A DNA stretch of 64,000 nt from Xanthostigma xanthostigma (lineage: Eukaryota > Arthropoda > Insecta > Raphidioptera > Raphidiidae): the NCBI GenBank assembly GCA_963575645.1, contig OY754468.1, forward strand, positions 10,602,001-10,666,000, given 5' to 3'. How positions within the stretch are numbered: the first letter of the stretch is position 1; each line of letters opens with the position of its first letter. Positions 45,065-55,393 of the stretch are shown here, in pieces. Below the pieces are notes generated by a model that was not told where the DNA came from, did no database searches, and saw only the letters and a list, made by a program, of their open reading frames with translations. A program made the translations under genes and the position numbers.

Positions 45065-45365
45065 ATTACCCTTGACGACGTACTGCTGCAGTCCATTTTT
45101 TTCCTCTCTAATTCATAAGAAAATGCAGGAAAACGGTGGAATTGTAATTTTGGAATTTGGATGTTTAGTTGGTGTATCTTTACAATCAACAACACAGCAC
45201 TTCCGATTTGATAGCTTTTTCCCCATTTTATTCAACAATTAATCCTTATTAAAATGCACGTATAACATATGACACTAAGGTTTTGACTGAACCAGATTTA
45301 AAAAAAAAAACACGAGAGGGCGCGAAAGTCGCCTGTCAAAAGATACTTTCCGTATTTAAATTTGA
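45065..45365 (-). pseudogene. THAP-domain coding fragment, second copy
   Basis: It is the reverse copy of 26440-26690. The minus strand starts at an ATG near 45229, gives 'MGKKLSNRK' and the two cysteines, then departs from copy 1 before 'QFHRFPAFSYELERKKM', where the frame at 45195-44992 takes over. The upstream phrase 'ttttgacaggcgac' is shared too. The two fragments define a dispersed THAP-containing element, probably the 5' end of a P-like transposon. Confidence 0.5.
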
Positions 45366-46800
45366 AACGCCACGTAAAAGTAAAGGAGATAGAGGTATAC
45401 TGACAGTAACTCTGTGTCATTCAAAATATTAGAACTTGCGTTTAATTAAAACTATAGCTACAAGTTTTAGGTATACGTGTGTTTTTTAAAATGTCAGAGT
45501 TGCTACATGTAATAAATGACGAGATATTTTGCTAATTACTCTTATCACATGCTCTGAATTACCTCAATTTTTTAAAATATCAAAATGTTTGAAAAATTAT
45601 TTTTTATTACTCATGCGGGAAAAGTGGTATGTTTACTCACGATGTTACGGTTGAAAAGTAGCTATTTTCATTTGCGTGCGGAAACTTTATTTGTCGCACT
45701 GAAATAATTGTTTGCCGCACGCAAATTTAGAGTTACCATAGTTACCAAACAATGACAATTTATGAAAAATATCTGAAATAAAGTTTTTTAATAGATTTTT
45801 TTATGACAAAATTTTCTGTAAAAAATCCAAAATCATTAGGAGATTTATAAAGTTACAAATTAAAAAAAACTTTTACATGTAGCCTTATGGAAAATATGTC
45901 AAGCTAGCATGCAAACTGTTCATTTTAATTTTTTGCAAATAACCAAATAATGTCAGCAGTTCCGAAAACTATCTATGTAAAGCATCGATGTCTTACGCAT
46001 ATTTTAATATTTTTTCCAATTTAATTAGGAGACTTTTAATCAATAAAAAAAATTATTAAACCTTAGCACTTTTCGATTATGGACTTTTATTCTTGACAGA
46101 TTTAACAATTTTAACTGAATTTTCAACTTTCTAATGATTTAATTATAATTTTTATTACTTCTAATTTCTTTTTTCAATTATTTACTGCAAAAATTTTGTA
46201 AAATACAGATATTTACATAAATTTATTTTTTTTAACCTAACATTGTACAAAAAATACTAAAGTTAGTCCATTAAGTATAAAGTACGGAATTAATTAATTG
46301 ATATTAAAAAAAATTATTTATTTATGCCTTTATGACAATAATTTATTGGTATCATCGACTTATAAACTATAAAAGTTCCCATTTAGAATTCGACTTACTT
46401 TTGATTAGGACTGTAACGGATCAACCTCCTTAATTTTAATTTTTATTACTTCTAATTTCTTTTTTTAATTCGTAATAAAATTTTAATTTCAATTTAATTT
46501 AATTCGTAATAAAAAATAGTATGTGCAACTCGTGCGGCATTGTCGCACTTGTTTTTGTTATTTATTTATTATTATGTATGTTGATTGAGATGTTGTGTTT
46601 TGACGTATCCATTTGTAAAGAGTAATTTGGATAATAAATACTATTCTATTCTAAAATCAGTATTTCAAAATAAAAAACTAATTATTTTTACAACTAAGAC
46701 ATGAATATAAAAAAATAATATTCCTAATTAATACATTTATTTACAATAATTAACATCTAACATACAATATATTAACAATTAATAAAATAAATTAAAAATC
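45366..46800. other. AT-rich spacer
   Basis: Bases 46560-46660 look like a plus-strand LINE tail ('ggataataaatactattcta'). Repeat phrases 'tttattacttctaatttctt' occur at 46155 and 46442. From about 46660 the sequence belongs to the duplicated orphan-gene unit. Confidence 0.45.
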
Positions 46801-46803
46801 AGC

Positions 46804-47216
46804 CTATTTCAGCCTATGAAAAATTTGAATTTTTGGAAGAATTCGACGATCGGAAGGGCACAAATGTTTCATCATGTCTCTATCTCTTTCCGGTCCAAGT
46901 TTTCTTTTAATGTAATCGTCTAATTTTATCAATTCACCTTCTTCAATACCTTCAGTCGCTATAACCAATTCATAGACACTTTCAAATAAATGGTGCAGGT
47001 AATAACGGTCTACTATAAAAACTAACAGAGCGTAACCATGTTTGAATTTTTTCAGCATTGCCTCTATCTCAGCATACCTAGCATACTTCAAAATACACTC
47101 ATATACTTCGGTTACAGAACAAATCTGTGACTTCACTGAAATGTTGTACTTCCTGTTGCACATTCTCGTTATGATTCTTTTTCTTTCTTCCGGTTTCAGC
47201 TGATTGAAAAAATAAT
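46804..47216 (-). pseudogene. orphan helical-protein gene, copy C (3' part)
   Basis: This copy encodes only the C-terminal third of the protein that is intact in copy A. It begins near 'YFFNQLKPEERKRIITRMCN', continues 'FKHGYALLVFIVDRYYLHHL' and ends 'LCPSDRRILPKIQIFHRLK'. Upstream of 47216 the homology breaks off, so the start and first two thirds are gone. The remaining frame is open. Similarity to copies A and B is high at both DNA and protein level, including the downstream non-coding sequence. Confidence 0.75.
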
Positions 47217-47226
47217 TAATATTTGT

Positions 47227-47754
47227 CTGCTGAAATATTGGTCTATAATTTTATTTATTGAAGAGTTCTAATCAGACGTTAATCAAAGATTTGAGTATTA
47301 AATTCATTTAATATTAAGATAAGGTGGATGCTAATTCTACATTGTGCCAAATAAAATCCGCTAATTGAAAATAGTTGGGCAGGTTCTAAAATCTAAAAGA
47401 TCACAAACTTGAAATAGAAAACAGATCAATTCTGTGACAACATAAAATTAATTTCAAGCTTGTCTGAATTATGACTTAATTTACATAATGCTAAAAATAA
47501 TAAATTAATTTTACGATTTTTAGAACTATAAATAAAATATGGATAGTTTTGCAATAACTTATCTTGAAAAACATTCCTTGTCTATGGTAAATTTATTATG
47601 TGAGCTAGTGGGTGGGCAATATAATTTTTGTATTTGTTTTTTAAAGTCAGGTTGTAGCGTGTCTGGGCCAGGTGCACTATGCGGCTTTAAGTCGTTAATA
47701 ATTTCAACAATTTCCATATCGGTGACAGGTGTAAGGAATAGAGAATGAGATAAA
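47227..47754. repeat. duplicated non-coding unit
   Basis: Bases 47290-47600 match 49290-49590 and, in part, 52540-52640 ('gggcaggttctaaaatctaa', 'caagcttgtctgaat'). This is part of the tandem segmental duplication. Confidence 0.7.
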
Positions 47755-47925
47755 TTATGAATATAAAAAAATTGGTTGTCTGTAAAGTCGGTTTACGGAC
47801 GATAGTTTTACGTGATAATGTATTCCGCTCGAATATCATATTTAATAATCACGCACAGGGTCAGGCGGAACGTTACACTTTTTCGTGCATGCAGCCGGTG
47901 TTTAATCTTTTTATATTGACGTGAT
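47755..47925. mobile_element. composite repeat scrap inserted in copy B
   Basis: Bases 47761-47826 are almost identical to 5727-5792 (jockey-like LINE fragment). Bases 47860-47910 match part of the 180-bp array at 6161-6687. The same two sequences are neighbours near 5.8-6.2 kb, so the pieces probably belong to one element. It truncates orphan-gene copy B. Confidence 0.7.
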
Positions 47926-48901
47926 TCATCAATTTTATCGATTCTCCTTCTTTAATACCTTCAGTCGCTATAACCAAGTCATAGACACTTTCAAATAAAT
48001 GGTGCAGGTAACAACGGTCTACTATAAAAACTAACAGATCGTAACCATTTTTGAATTTTTTCAGCATTGCCTCTATCTCAGAATACCTAGCATACTTCAA
48101 AATACACTCATATGCTTCGGTTGTAAAACATTGGAATTCTGTACTCCCTCTCGCACATTCTCGTTATGATGCTTCTAATTCTTTCTTCCGGTTTCAGCTG
48201 ATTGAAAAAATAATCGAAACACATAAAGTCGCCCGTCTGAATCATCTGCTGAACATTGAATGCAGCTAGTTCTTCATTTCGAGAATTGGTATTCAGAAAG
48301 TGTCTCCAATAATCATCAGTTTTCCGCACAGACAAAATATGGTAACGTAGTTCTTCGCATCGTTGCCACAACAAATAAAATGCAGCGTCACAACAATGCC
48401 GGCGTGCCATCATACAACGTTGTAAGACAGGTATTTTTTCGTTTCCGAAATAAACTTTTCTAAAGTACTCTGTACATCGATTTGGCCGGTCATTTTCCAT
48501 ACAAATGCGTCGCCAAGGCGCAACACAATATCTGGGAATAAATTGTTTATTTCGCTCGTAAAACGAGCCACATCTTTGGACAAATGTTCCACTAACGCGA
48601 TAAGGTTTTCTTTCACAGTGCTTGGCATTGGTCCCAAATCGTCCACTTTTTTACACGTCATTTTAACAAACATTTTTTTTATAAGATTCCAATCAAACCA
48701 ATCCAATGTTAAAAAATTTTCTTCTGTAAAATTTAAGGAATTTCTTTTTACAAAATCGGGATCAAAACATTTCAATGGTAATAAAATTTCTTCTAAATAC
48801 TCAAAGTATTTTTTTTTTTAACTCACTGTACAAATAAGACTGGTCGCGATTTTATTCATTGAAATCACTTTCAAAGAAGGTATTTTATATAAAAATTCCA
48901 T
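47926..48901 (-). pseudogene. orphan helical-protein gene, copy B (broken)
   Basis: The copy begins at an ATG (48901-48899) with an N-terminus matching copy A, but soon reaches a stop next to a run of A. The frame resumes with 'VDDLGPMPSTVKENL' and 'LRLGDAFVWKMTGQIDVQST', shifts again near 48440-48460, and continues 'ARRHCCDAAFYLLWQRCEEL' and 'YFFNQLKPEERIRSIITRMC'. It shifts again before 'GYDLLVFIVDRCYLHHLFES' and is cut at about 47926 by a repeat. It therefore has at least three lesions. It also carries extra codons near 48700 that copy A lacks. Confidence 0.8.
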
Positions 48902-49880
48902 TTTTTAGTTCAAATATTAAGAACACTATATAAAACAACAATTTTAATATTTGTATTATTGGAGACGTGTTTATAAAAAATAGATTTAACAATTTCAACA
49001 ACACCGAATAGGTATTTGGATAGAAAAATAATTTGTAATGCACTGATTTTAATAACAACAAAATAATAACTTAATGTTACCAGTATAGTTCATCAAAGAA
49101 AACTAAAGTGAATCCAAACATTCCTTTCGAAATACCTATATCCCCATTGAAACAGGTAAAAATGGTCAAAAATCAGACTTCATAAACCTACTAATGGTCT
49201 CCAAGAATCGGTCTGAGCTACCTATTCCGAGGTCGTGATCTTTTAGAACTACTTACCTGCCCAAGAATTTTTTTTTAGCTCATTGTACTCAATACAATAT
49301 TCAATTCATTTAATATTCAGACAAGGTGGACGTTAATTTTACAATGTAAAATAAAACACTTGGGCAGGTTCTAAAATCTAAAAGATCACGAACTCGGATT
49401 AGAAAACACAGATCAATATAAAATTAATCTCAAGCTTGTCTGAATGCTGAATTAATTTTATGTAACGCTAAAAATTATAAATTATTTAGCCATTAATTTT
49501 ACGATTTTCAGAACTATGATTAAGAGTTTTGAAAAATATGTAAAGTTTCGTATTCCCTTATTTTGAGAAACAATCCTTGTCTACGGTATCTGTGAACATA
49601 ATATATCCAGGAAAGCAAGTGGCTATTATGGGATATGCTGGTTATAATAACAGGGCTTGGCTAATTAATTAGTAATCTAATGGTGCAATCCCGCGCTGAA
49701 CTACTCTACACTGATAAAAAGTCCTAATGTAGCCGGGGATAACGTGATTAGTGTAAGGTACTTTTTCATACAATGAAACACAAACGTGATACAAGTTTCA
49801 TTCAAATCGGTTCAACAGTTCCTGAGATATTGTCAATACGAACATATACGGATTGAATAAAACACTTTTTGAGTTTGAGA
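48902..49880. repeat. upstream flank of copy B
   Basis: Bases 48902-49740 align with 51860-52770, the upstream flank of copy A ('ccaagaatcgatc/ggtctg', 'gagctacctattccgag', 'gaactactctacactgataa'). The promoter of the orphan gene should lie in the shared part nearest the ATG. No other gene is seen. Confidence 0.7.
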
Positions 49881-49881
49881 C

Positions 49882-49978
49882 TATCTGCGTGTGTAGCAAT
49901 ACCATCGTGTTTATATGATGTCGCTGTGGTTCTTCTATTACAAACCCCCAGTTCTCAGATTCTAGCTAGAGGGCTGGC
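49882..49978 (+). repeat. about 95-bp direct repeat, left copy
   Basis: 'ctgcgtgtgtagcaat', 'gtggttcttctattacaaac' and 'cagattctagctagag' recur in the same order at 50261-50352. The two copies bracket a LINE fragment. Confidence 0.8.
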
Positions 49979-50260
49979 ATAATATATGGTTTTCAAAACG
50001 TTTAAGCTGTCTAAGTACGTAGCAAGTTGTGCTCAATTTATTTGCCAAATGATGTTTGTGGTCAGACCAGCTTAAAGTTTCATCCAGTATGATACCCAAC
50101 GATTTACAAGTGGATGAGACCGTAAGCTGCGAACCTTGATAATCCAAATATTTTATGTTCGGGATGTTACTATGTGCAGATCTAAATAACATGCATTTCG
50201 TTTTGTTTGTGTTTAGTGCCAGCCCATTTGAACAAAACACATTTTTGTTTGAAAATATCT
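49979..50260 (-). pseudogene. jockey-like LINE RT fragment
   Basis: The minus strand gives 'NGLALNTNKTKCMLF' and 'STCKSLGIILDETLSWSDHK', the conserved region just after the catalytic box of jockey-type reverse transcriptases. Both ends are truncated and the palm motif is absent. Confidence 0.8.
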
Positions 50261-50352
50261 GCGTGTGTAGCAATGCCATTGTTTATATGATGTTGCTGTG
50301 GTTCTTCTATTACAAACCCCCAGTTCTCAGATTCTAGCTAGAGAGCTGGCAA
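50261..50352 (+). repeat. about 95-bp direct repeat, right copy
   Basis: This is the partner of 49882-49978, differing by a few substitutions. Confidence 0.8.
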
Positions 50353-50796
50353 AATTAAATTTCAAATTTATTATTAAAAACATAATAAATTGAACGATAC
50401 TTAACACTGGATGTAAGTGTAAGATTATGAAATTTTTTTGTTTGAGAATTAGTCTCAGCAAACCTACGCCGTACCTGACTCCAGAAATCTAAAAGGTGGC
50501 CTAAAACAACATAAAAAATATACATGAATTTAAGAATCTGTAGGCATAGCAGCCCTTTTACCTTTGACTTTTAGGTGACAGGTAGAAATTAAACAGACAA
50601 GAAAACAAAAAGTAAATTTAAAATAATTCTTAATAAAAATCTATATTTCAAAATAAATAATAATTAATTAACCGTAAATTCAAATATTAAACTAAGACAT
50701 AAATATAATATAAAAAAATAATATTCCTAAATAGTACCTACACTTATTTACAATAATAAATAATTAATAACTAACACACAATATATTTACAATAAA

Positions 50797-51855
50797 TTAA
50801 AAATCAGTCAATCGGAGCCTATACAAAAGCGGAACTTTCGGACGAATGCGATGGCCGGTAGGGCACAAATTTTTCATTAAATCCCTATGTCTTTTCAGAC
50901 CAAGTTTTTCCTTAATGTAATCGTCCAATGTTTTTAGTTCACCATCTTCAATACCTTCAGTCGCTATAACCAACTCATACACACTTTCAAATAGATGGTG
51001 CAGGTAATAACGGTCTACTATACAAACTAATAGGTCGTAGCCATGTTTGAATCTTCTCAGGGTCTCCTCTATCTCAGAACATCTAGCGTGTTTTAAAATG
51101 CATTCATATGCTTCGGTAATGGAATAAACCTCTGAATGCATTGAAATTCCGTACCTTCCGTTGCACATTCGCGTTATGATCTTTTGCCTTTCTTCCGGTT
51201 TCAGCTGATAGAAAAAGTAGTCAAAACACCTCATGTAGCCCGTCAGAATCATTCGCTGAGCATTGAATGCCGCTAGATCTTCACTACGAGAAGTAGTGTC
51301 CACAAGGTGTCTCCAATAATTGTTCATAATGGCACTTCTTTCAGAGGTCAAAACATTATACCGAACTGGTTCGCTACATCGTTGCCACAACAAATAAAAA
51401 TCAGCGTCACAACAATACCGGCGTGCCAATTCACAACGTGCGAAAAGATTTAACTTTTCATTTCTCAGAATGAACTTTTCTAATGTCCTTTGTATGTCGA
51501 TTTGGCCGGTCATTTTCCATATTAATGCGTCGCCAAGGCGAAGCACAGTACTTGAGAATATTGTATTTATTTCGCCCATAAAACGAACCGTATCTTCACA
51601 CAAAAGTTCCACTGATAAAACAAGGTCTTTTTTCACAGTGCTTGGCATTTGTCCCAAATCATCCACAGTATTACACGCCATTTTAATAAACGTTTTGTAT
51701 TTGGCGAAATGGCAATGAAAACAGTTTATCGTCGAACAGTCTTCTTTTAATAAATTTAAGTAAGTTCTTTTTAAACACGGTGTACTAATAACACTAGTCG
51801 CGACTTTATTTTTTGAAATCACTTTCAAAGAAGGGATTTTATTTAAAAATTCCAT
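50797..51855 (-). CDS. orphan helical protein, intact copy A
   Basis: An uninterrupted, intronless 352-residue frame starts at the ATG 51855-51853; this start is preferred because the paralogue B begins at the same place. There is no signal peptide or membrane segment. The protein is Leu/Arg/Cys-rich and almost certainly all-helical. Segments such as 'RCELARRYCCDADFYLLWQR', 'FDYFFYQLKPEERQKIITRM' and 'VDRYYLHHLFESVYELVIAT' recur with a loose 40-residue rhythm, like alpha-alpha repeat proteins. Some arthropod proteins of unknown function look similar to me, but I cannot name a family or a function. It lies in a tandemly duplicated block with two broken copies. Lack of introns and presence of paralogues could mean a viral or retrocopied origin. 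Confidence 0.7.
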   Translation of the reverse strand: MEFLNKIPSLKVISKNKVATSVISTPCLKRTYLNLLKEDCSTINCFHCHFAKYKTFIKMACNTVDDLGQMPSTVKKDLVLSVELLCEDTVRFMGEINTIFSSTVLRLGDALIWKMTGQIDIQRTLEKFILRNEKLNLFARCELARRYCCDADFYLLWQRCSEPVRYNVLTSERSAIMNNYWRHLVDTTSRSEDLAAFNAQRMILTGYMRCFDYFFYQLKPEERQKIITRMCNGRYGISMHSEVYSITEAYECILKHARCSEIEETLRRFKHGYDLLVCIVDRYYLHHLFESVYELVIATEGIEDGELKTLDDYIKEKLGLKRHRDLMKNLCPTGHRIRPKVPLLYRLRLTDF

Positions 51856-52772
51856 TTTTATTTCAAATATTAAGAACACCAAATAAAACAATTTTAATAC
51901 TTATATTATTAAAGACGTATTTATAGAAATAGCTTTCACAGTTTCAACAATACCGAATATTTAGACAGAAAAATTAACTTTAAATGCACTGATTTTAATA
52001 ACAACAAAATAATAGCTTACGAAAGACAATTTAATGTTACCAGTATGATTCTTCAAAGAACACTAAATAGAAATCAAAAATTCCCTTCTATATATATAAA
52101 TTGAAACAGGTAAAAACGATCAAAAAATCAGGTTGACCTAGAAGAATCCATAAACCTACTAACAGCCATCCAAGAATCGATCAGAGCTACCTATTCCGAG
52201 TTCGTGTCTTTTAGATCTATGAATCTGCCAAACAATTTTCTTTTAGCGGATATTACCTGATACAGTATAATATTAATATCAAGGTACCTACCTAAAAAAT
52301 ATTAATCATGTGATATTATCAATTTATTAATCATAAATATCGATATTTTCAAAAAATGATACTATTACAATTTAATCAACAGCCCTAATAACAAATCGTT
52401 GACACCTTATTTATCAAAATCGGATGAATAGTTTAGGGGCTACGGTGAAACATCCTTAAATACAAATAGGTATACAAATACATACATAGACTGCTAAACT
52501 GATAACTCTTCTCTTTGACTTCGCCGTAGTCGGGTAAAACTGATTTTAAAAACTATGACTAAGAGTTTAGAAAAATATGGAAAGTTTCGTATTCACTTAT
52601 CTTGAGAAACAATCTTTGTCTACGGTATCTGTTAACATAATATATCCAGGAAAGCAGGTTAGCAACGTGGCTATTATGGGATATGCTGGTTATATTGACA
52701 GGGCTTGGTTAATTAATTAGTAATCTAATGGTGTAGGTAGTTCCGCAATGAACTACTCTACACTGATAAAAA
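51856..52772. repeat. upstream flank of copy A, end of duplicated block
   Basis: It aligns with 48902-49740. Homology between the two flanks ends at about 52772 ('actgataaaaagtcc'). Confidence 0.7.
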
Positions 52773-53517
52773 GTCCGAAGCTATGAACAGAATATATATT
52801 ATTATCGTGTCCATCGATAATAATTAATAATAAAAAATTCGCAGTTTTGTGGACGAAAGTTATATTTATAAAATATGTACGTTTCGTCTATAAATTTAAA
52901 CTTTTTCAAGTACAAATTGAAAATTATTTAAAACAATAATTATGAAAATAAACATTAATTACCTACTAACCATAGCAATTAACAAAAGTTAAGGTACATA
53001 AGATAAAAACATGGCAACAAGTTTATGTATAATTTTTTAAACAATAAAAATCAAAAATTCAATTTCATAATATAGTTGTACTGACTACTTAAATTTTGAG
53101 TGTCTGTTCTATAATTAATAAAACTGTTTTTTCTAATAAAACATATTTCACTGATATTGCGTGTCTTTCAATTTGACTCTTTATGTCCAATGTCGAAATG
53201 ATGAGATGACAACGCGTGTCATTCATATGCACTATACTATCTCATCAAACTCACGAATATTCTATTACAGCTTACTAAGCGATAACAAACACATAACAGC
53301 CGTAACTATCTTTATGTACCTCCTTATGTAAAAACTAATGTATAACGCTACTGCAAAAGCAGACGTTACTTAACTTCGGGCTTTCAGAGCAAATGGGCAT
53401 GAATTAAGTCATCATATATTAAATAGAACTTGTAATTTTTGATAAAGAAAATAAACTTATTGTGAAAGTTAAAATAAACTTTTATTTTTTTTCTAATATA
53501 ATTACAACATCTATAAC
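52773..53517 (+). other. presumed 5' LTR region of errantivirus-like element
   Basis: The 3' border is fixed by the primer-binding site at 53518. The 5' border cannot be placed because no second LTR is visible. Bases 52850-52965 are a diverged copy of the 44395-44500 repeat, so the LTR probably starts to the right of that. Confidence 0.5.
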
Positions 53518-53531
53518 TGGCGCAGTCGGCA
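53518..53531 (+). promoter_or_regulatory. primer-binding site, errantivirus type
   Basis: 'tggcgcagtcggca' is the kind of primer-binding site used by insect errantiviruses such as 17.6 and 297, where a tRNA (reported as tRNA-Ser) primes reverse transcription. Confidence 0.75.
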
Positions 53532-53649
53532 TTTTTAAAAGAGGAGAGTGAGCGAATATCATTAAACCCCAAATTTAAAATACGAACCAACGTTCAATAA
53601 ATAAAATAAAAGTGATTCAACTTTAAATAAAATAAATAATTTTATAAAA

Positions 53650-53790
53650 ACAAATCAACGAATAAAAATAATAAAGCAAATAATAAGTAAACAAATCAAC
53701 GAATAAAAATAATAAAGCAAATAATAAATAAACAAATCAACGATAAAAAATAAAAAAGCAATTAATAAATAAACAAATCAACGAAGAAAT
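53650..53790 (+). repeat. 41-bp tandem repeats in leader
   Basis: 'caaatcaacg' recurs at 53651, 53692, 53733 and 53774, each time followed by an A-rich stretch. This gives four 41-bp units in the untranslated leader of the retroelement. Confidence 0.85.
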
Positions 53791-53990
53791 AATAATCAAA
53801 TAAAACAATTATTAAAATAAAAGTGAATATACAAATACAAGAAACTAAGTTTTAATAAAGAAAACTTTAACCAACAAACATCTGTAGTGGTTCGATAGTA
53901 ACCAACAGCAGGACAAGGCAGTCCCAGAGAAATATATCACCTAGGACCCAGAAGAAGACTACAAGAAGACAACTACCAGCATCCACCTAC

Positions 53991-54030
53991 AATGAAATCA
54001 TTCATATTAATTGCAGAACTGTAAGTAATA
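53991..54030 (+). promoter_or_regulatory. leader ATG and consensus splice donor
   Basis: An ATG at 53992 opens a short hydrophobic run and is cut by 'ctgtaagtaat' at about 54018-54028, a consensus splice donor. Errantiviruses make a spliced RNA from a donor in this part of the leader. Whether this one was used is unknown, and no env frame is visible downstream. Confidence 0.35.
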
Positions 54031-54114
54031 TTCATACATTCTTAGTAATTCCTTGATACAAATCCTGCATCCTTACAAATAAAATTGATCATATAATTCG
54101 AATACAAATAATTT

Positions 54115-55393
54115 ATGTCCGACATAGATTCACTTAACGATCTGTTAAATTCGTTACACATAAATAATTCAGATCACGGTAATATTAATACAAACGAGAA
54201 CAATATGCCGAACTCGACACCACAAACAAATACACCAACACCTACATTAGATATTAGAGATTTCCAATACATACAGGAATTTAATGGGGAAAATCCAGAA
54301 ATTTTGCAAGACTTTGTAACTACCATAGACAATCTACTAGCATATTTTCATGATAGAAACAATCCTAATAATTATCAAAATACAAGATTGTACAATGGTA
54401 TAATTTCAAAAATCACGGGAAAGGCAAAAATTTGTATTATAAATTGTAGAGCAAAAACTTGGGCAACTATTAAAGAAGTACTTATACGAAATTATGGCGA
54501 CCCACGGGAAGAAGATGACCTTCTTTTCGACTTGCTTAGCATGAGGCAAAAACCAACACAAGCTTATATAAACTTTTATGACGAGATCTCTAGTCTATTA
54601 AGCTGCTTAATAACATACAGCGAAATAAACGATAGCGAAGCTGAACGTAAAATTAAACACCGACAATATTCAAATCTCGCAATGAAAGTTTTATTAAAGC
54701 ACACACGGGAACCCATGTCTACATTTTTAAGAACAAAGGGACCAACTTCCTTAGAAAATGCTAAAAACATGCTGATTGACGAAAGTAAAGTCATAGGGCA
54801 ATTCCCTATAAATTTTAAAAATACCCCGAAAACACAGCCAAACATAAAACCCGTTTATCAACCGCGCTATACACCTCGTTATAATACCTACACCGCAAAC
54901 TCCTAAATTTCAGCCAATACAATTTCCAAATACCAGATTTCATACTGAAAATACACAACAATTTCCATCCAAACCTATTTCGAACATAAATCCACGACCA
55001 AATTTCAAACAAAAATTCCCAACAAACCAACAAGTTTTTGGAAAACAACAACAAAATGTAAATGTATTTAGGCCAAACCAAATACGAAACACATATCAAC
55101 CTACACCAATGAGTACAACAAGTAGATACACCACTCAAGGTTTTAATAAACCACAATACCAACAATACAGGCAAAATTTCAAATTTTCAAATAACGGGCA
55201 ACCACCGGATATAATATCCGAAGAACTTTTTAACACCGAAGAAAATGCACAATACGATCCCAACACCGATTATAATCCAATTGACTATTATGAACAAACA
55301 GAATTTGAATCTAATATTGACACTGAAATTACTGAAAACGAATCTGATGATCAAAATTTTCAATTAGAGATGTTTTCAGACGAACACACATAG
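54115..55393 (+). pseudogene. gag: Gag of errantivirus-like element, frameshifted
   Basis: The frame starts at ATG 54115 and runs 263 codons through a capsid-like helical region ('IQEFNGENPEILQDFVTTID', 'AKTWATIKEVLIRNYGDPRE', 'YDEISSLLSCLI'). This is the gag layout of the 17.6/297/gypsy group, which lacks a zinc knuckle. It stops at 54904-54906. The Pro/Gln/Asn-rich C-terminal part continues in another frame from about 54885 to 55393, so one base has been gained or lost. The tail is acidic and ends 'EMFSDEHT'. Pol follows in the -1 frame, as in active errantiviruses, so that second shift is probably natural. Confidence 0.8.
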
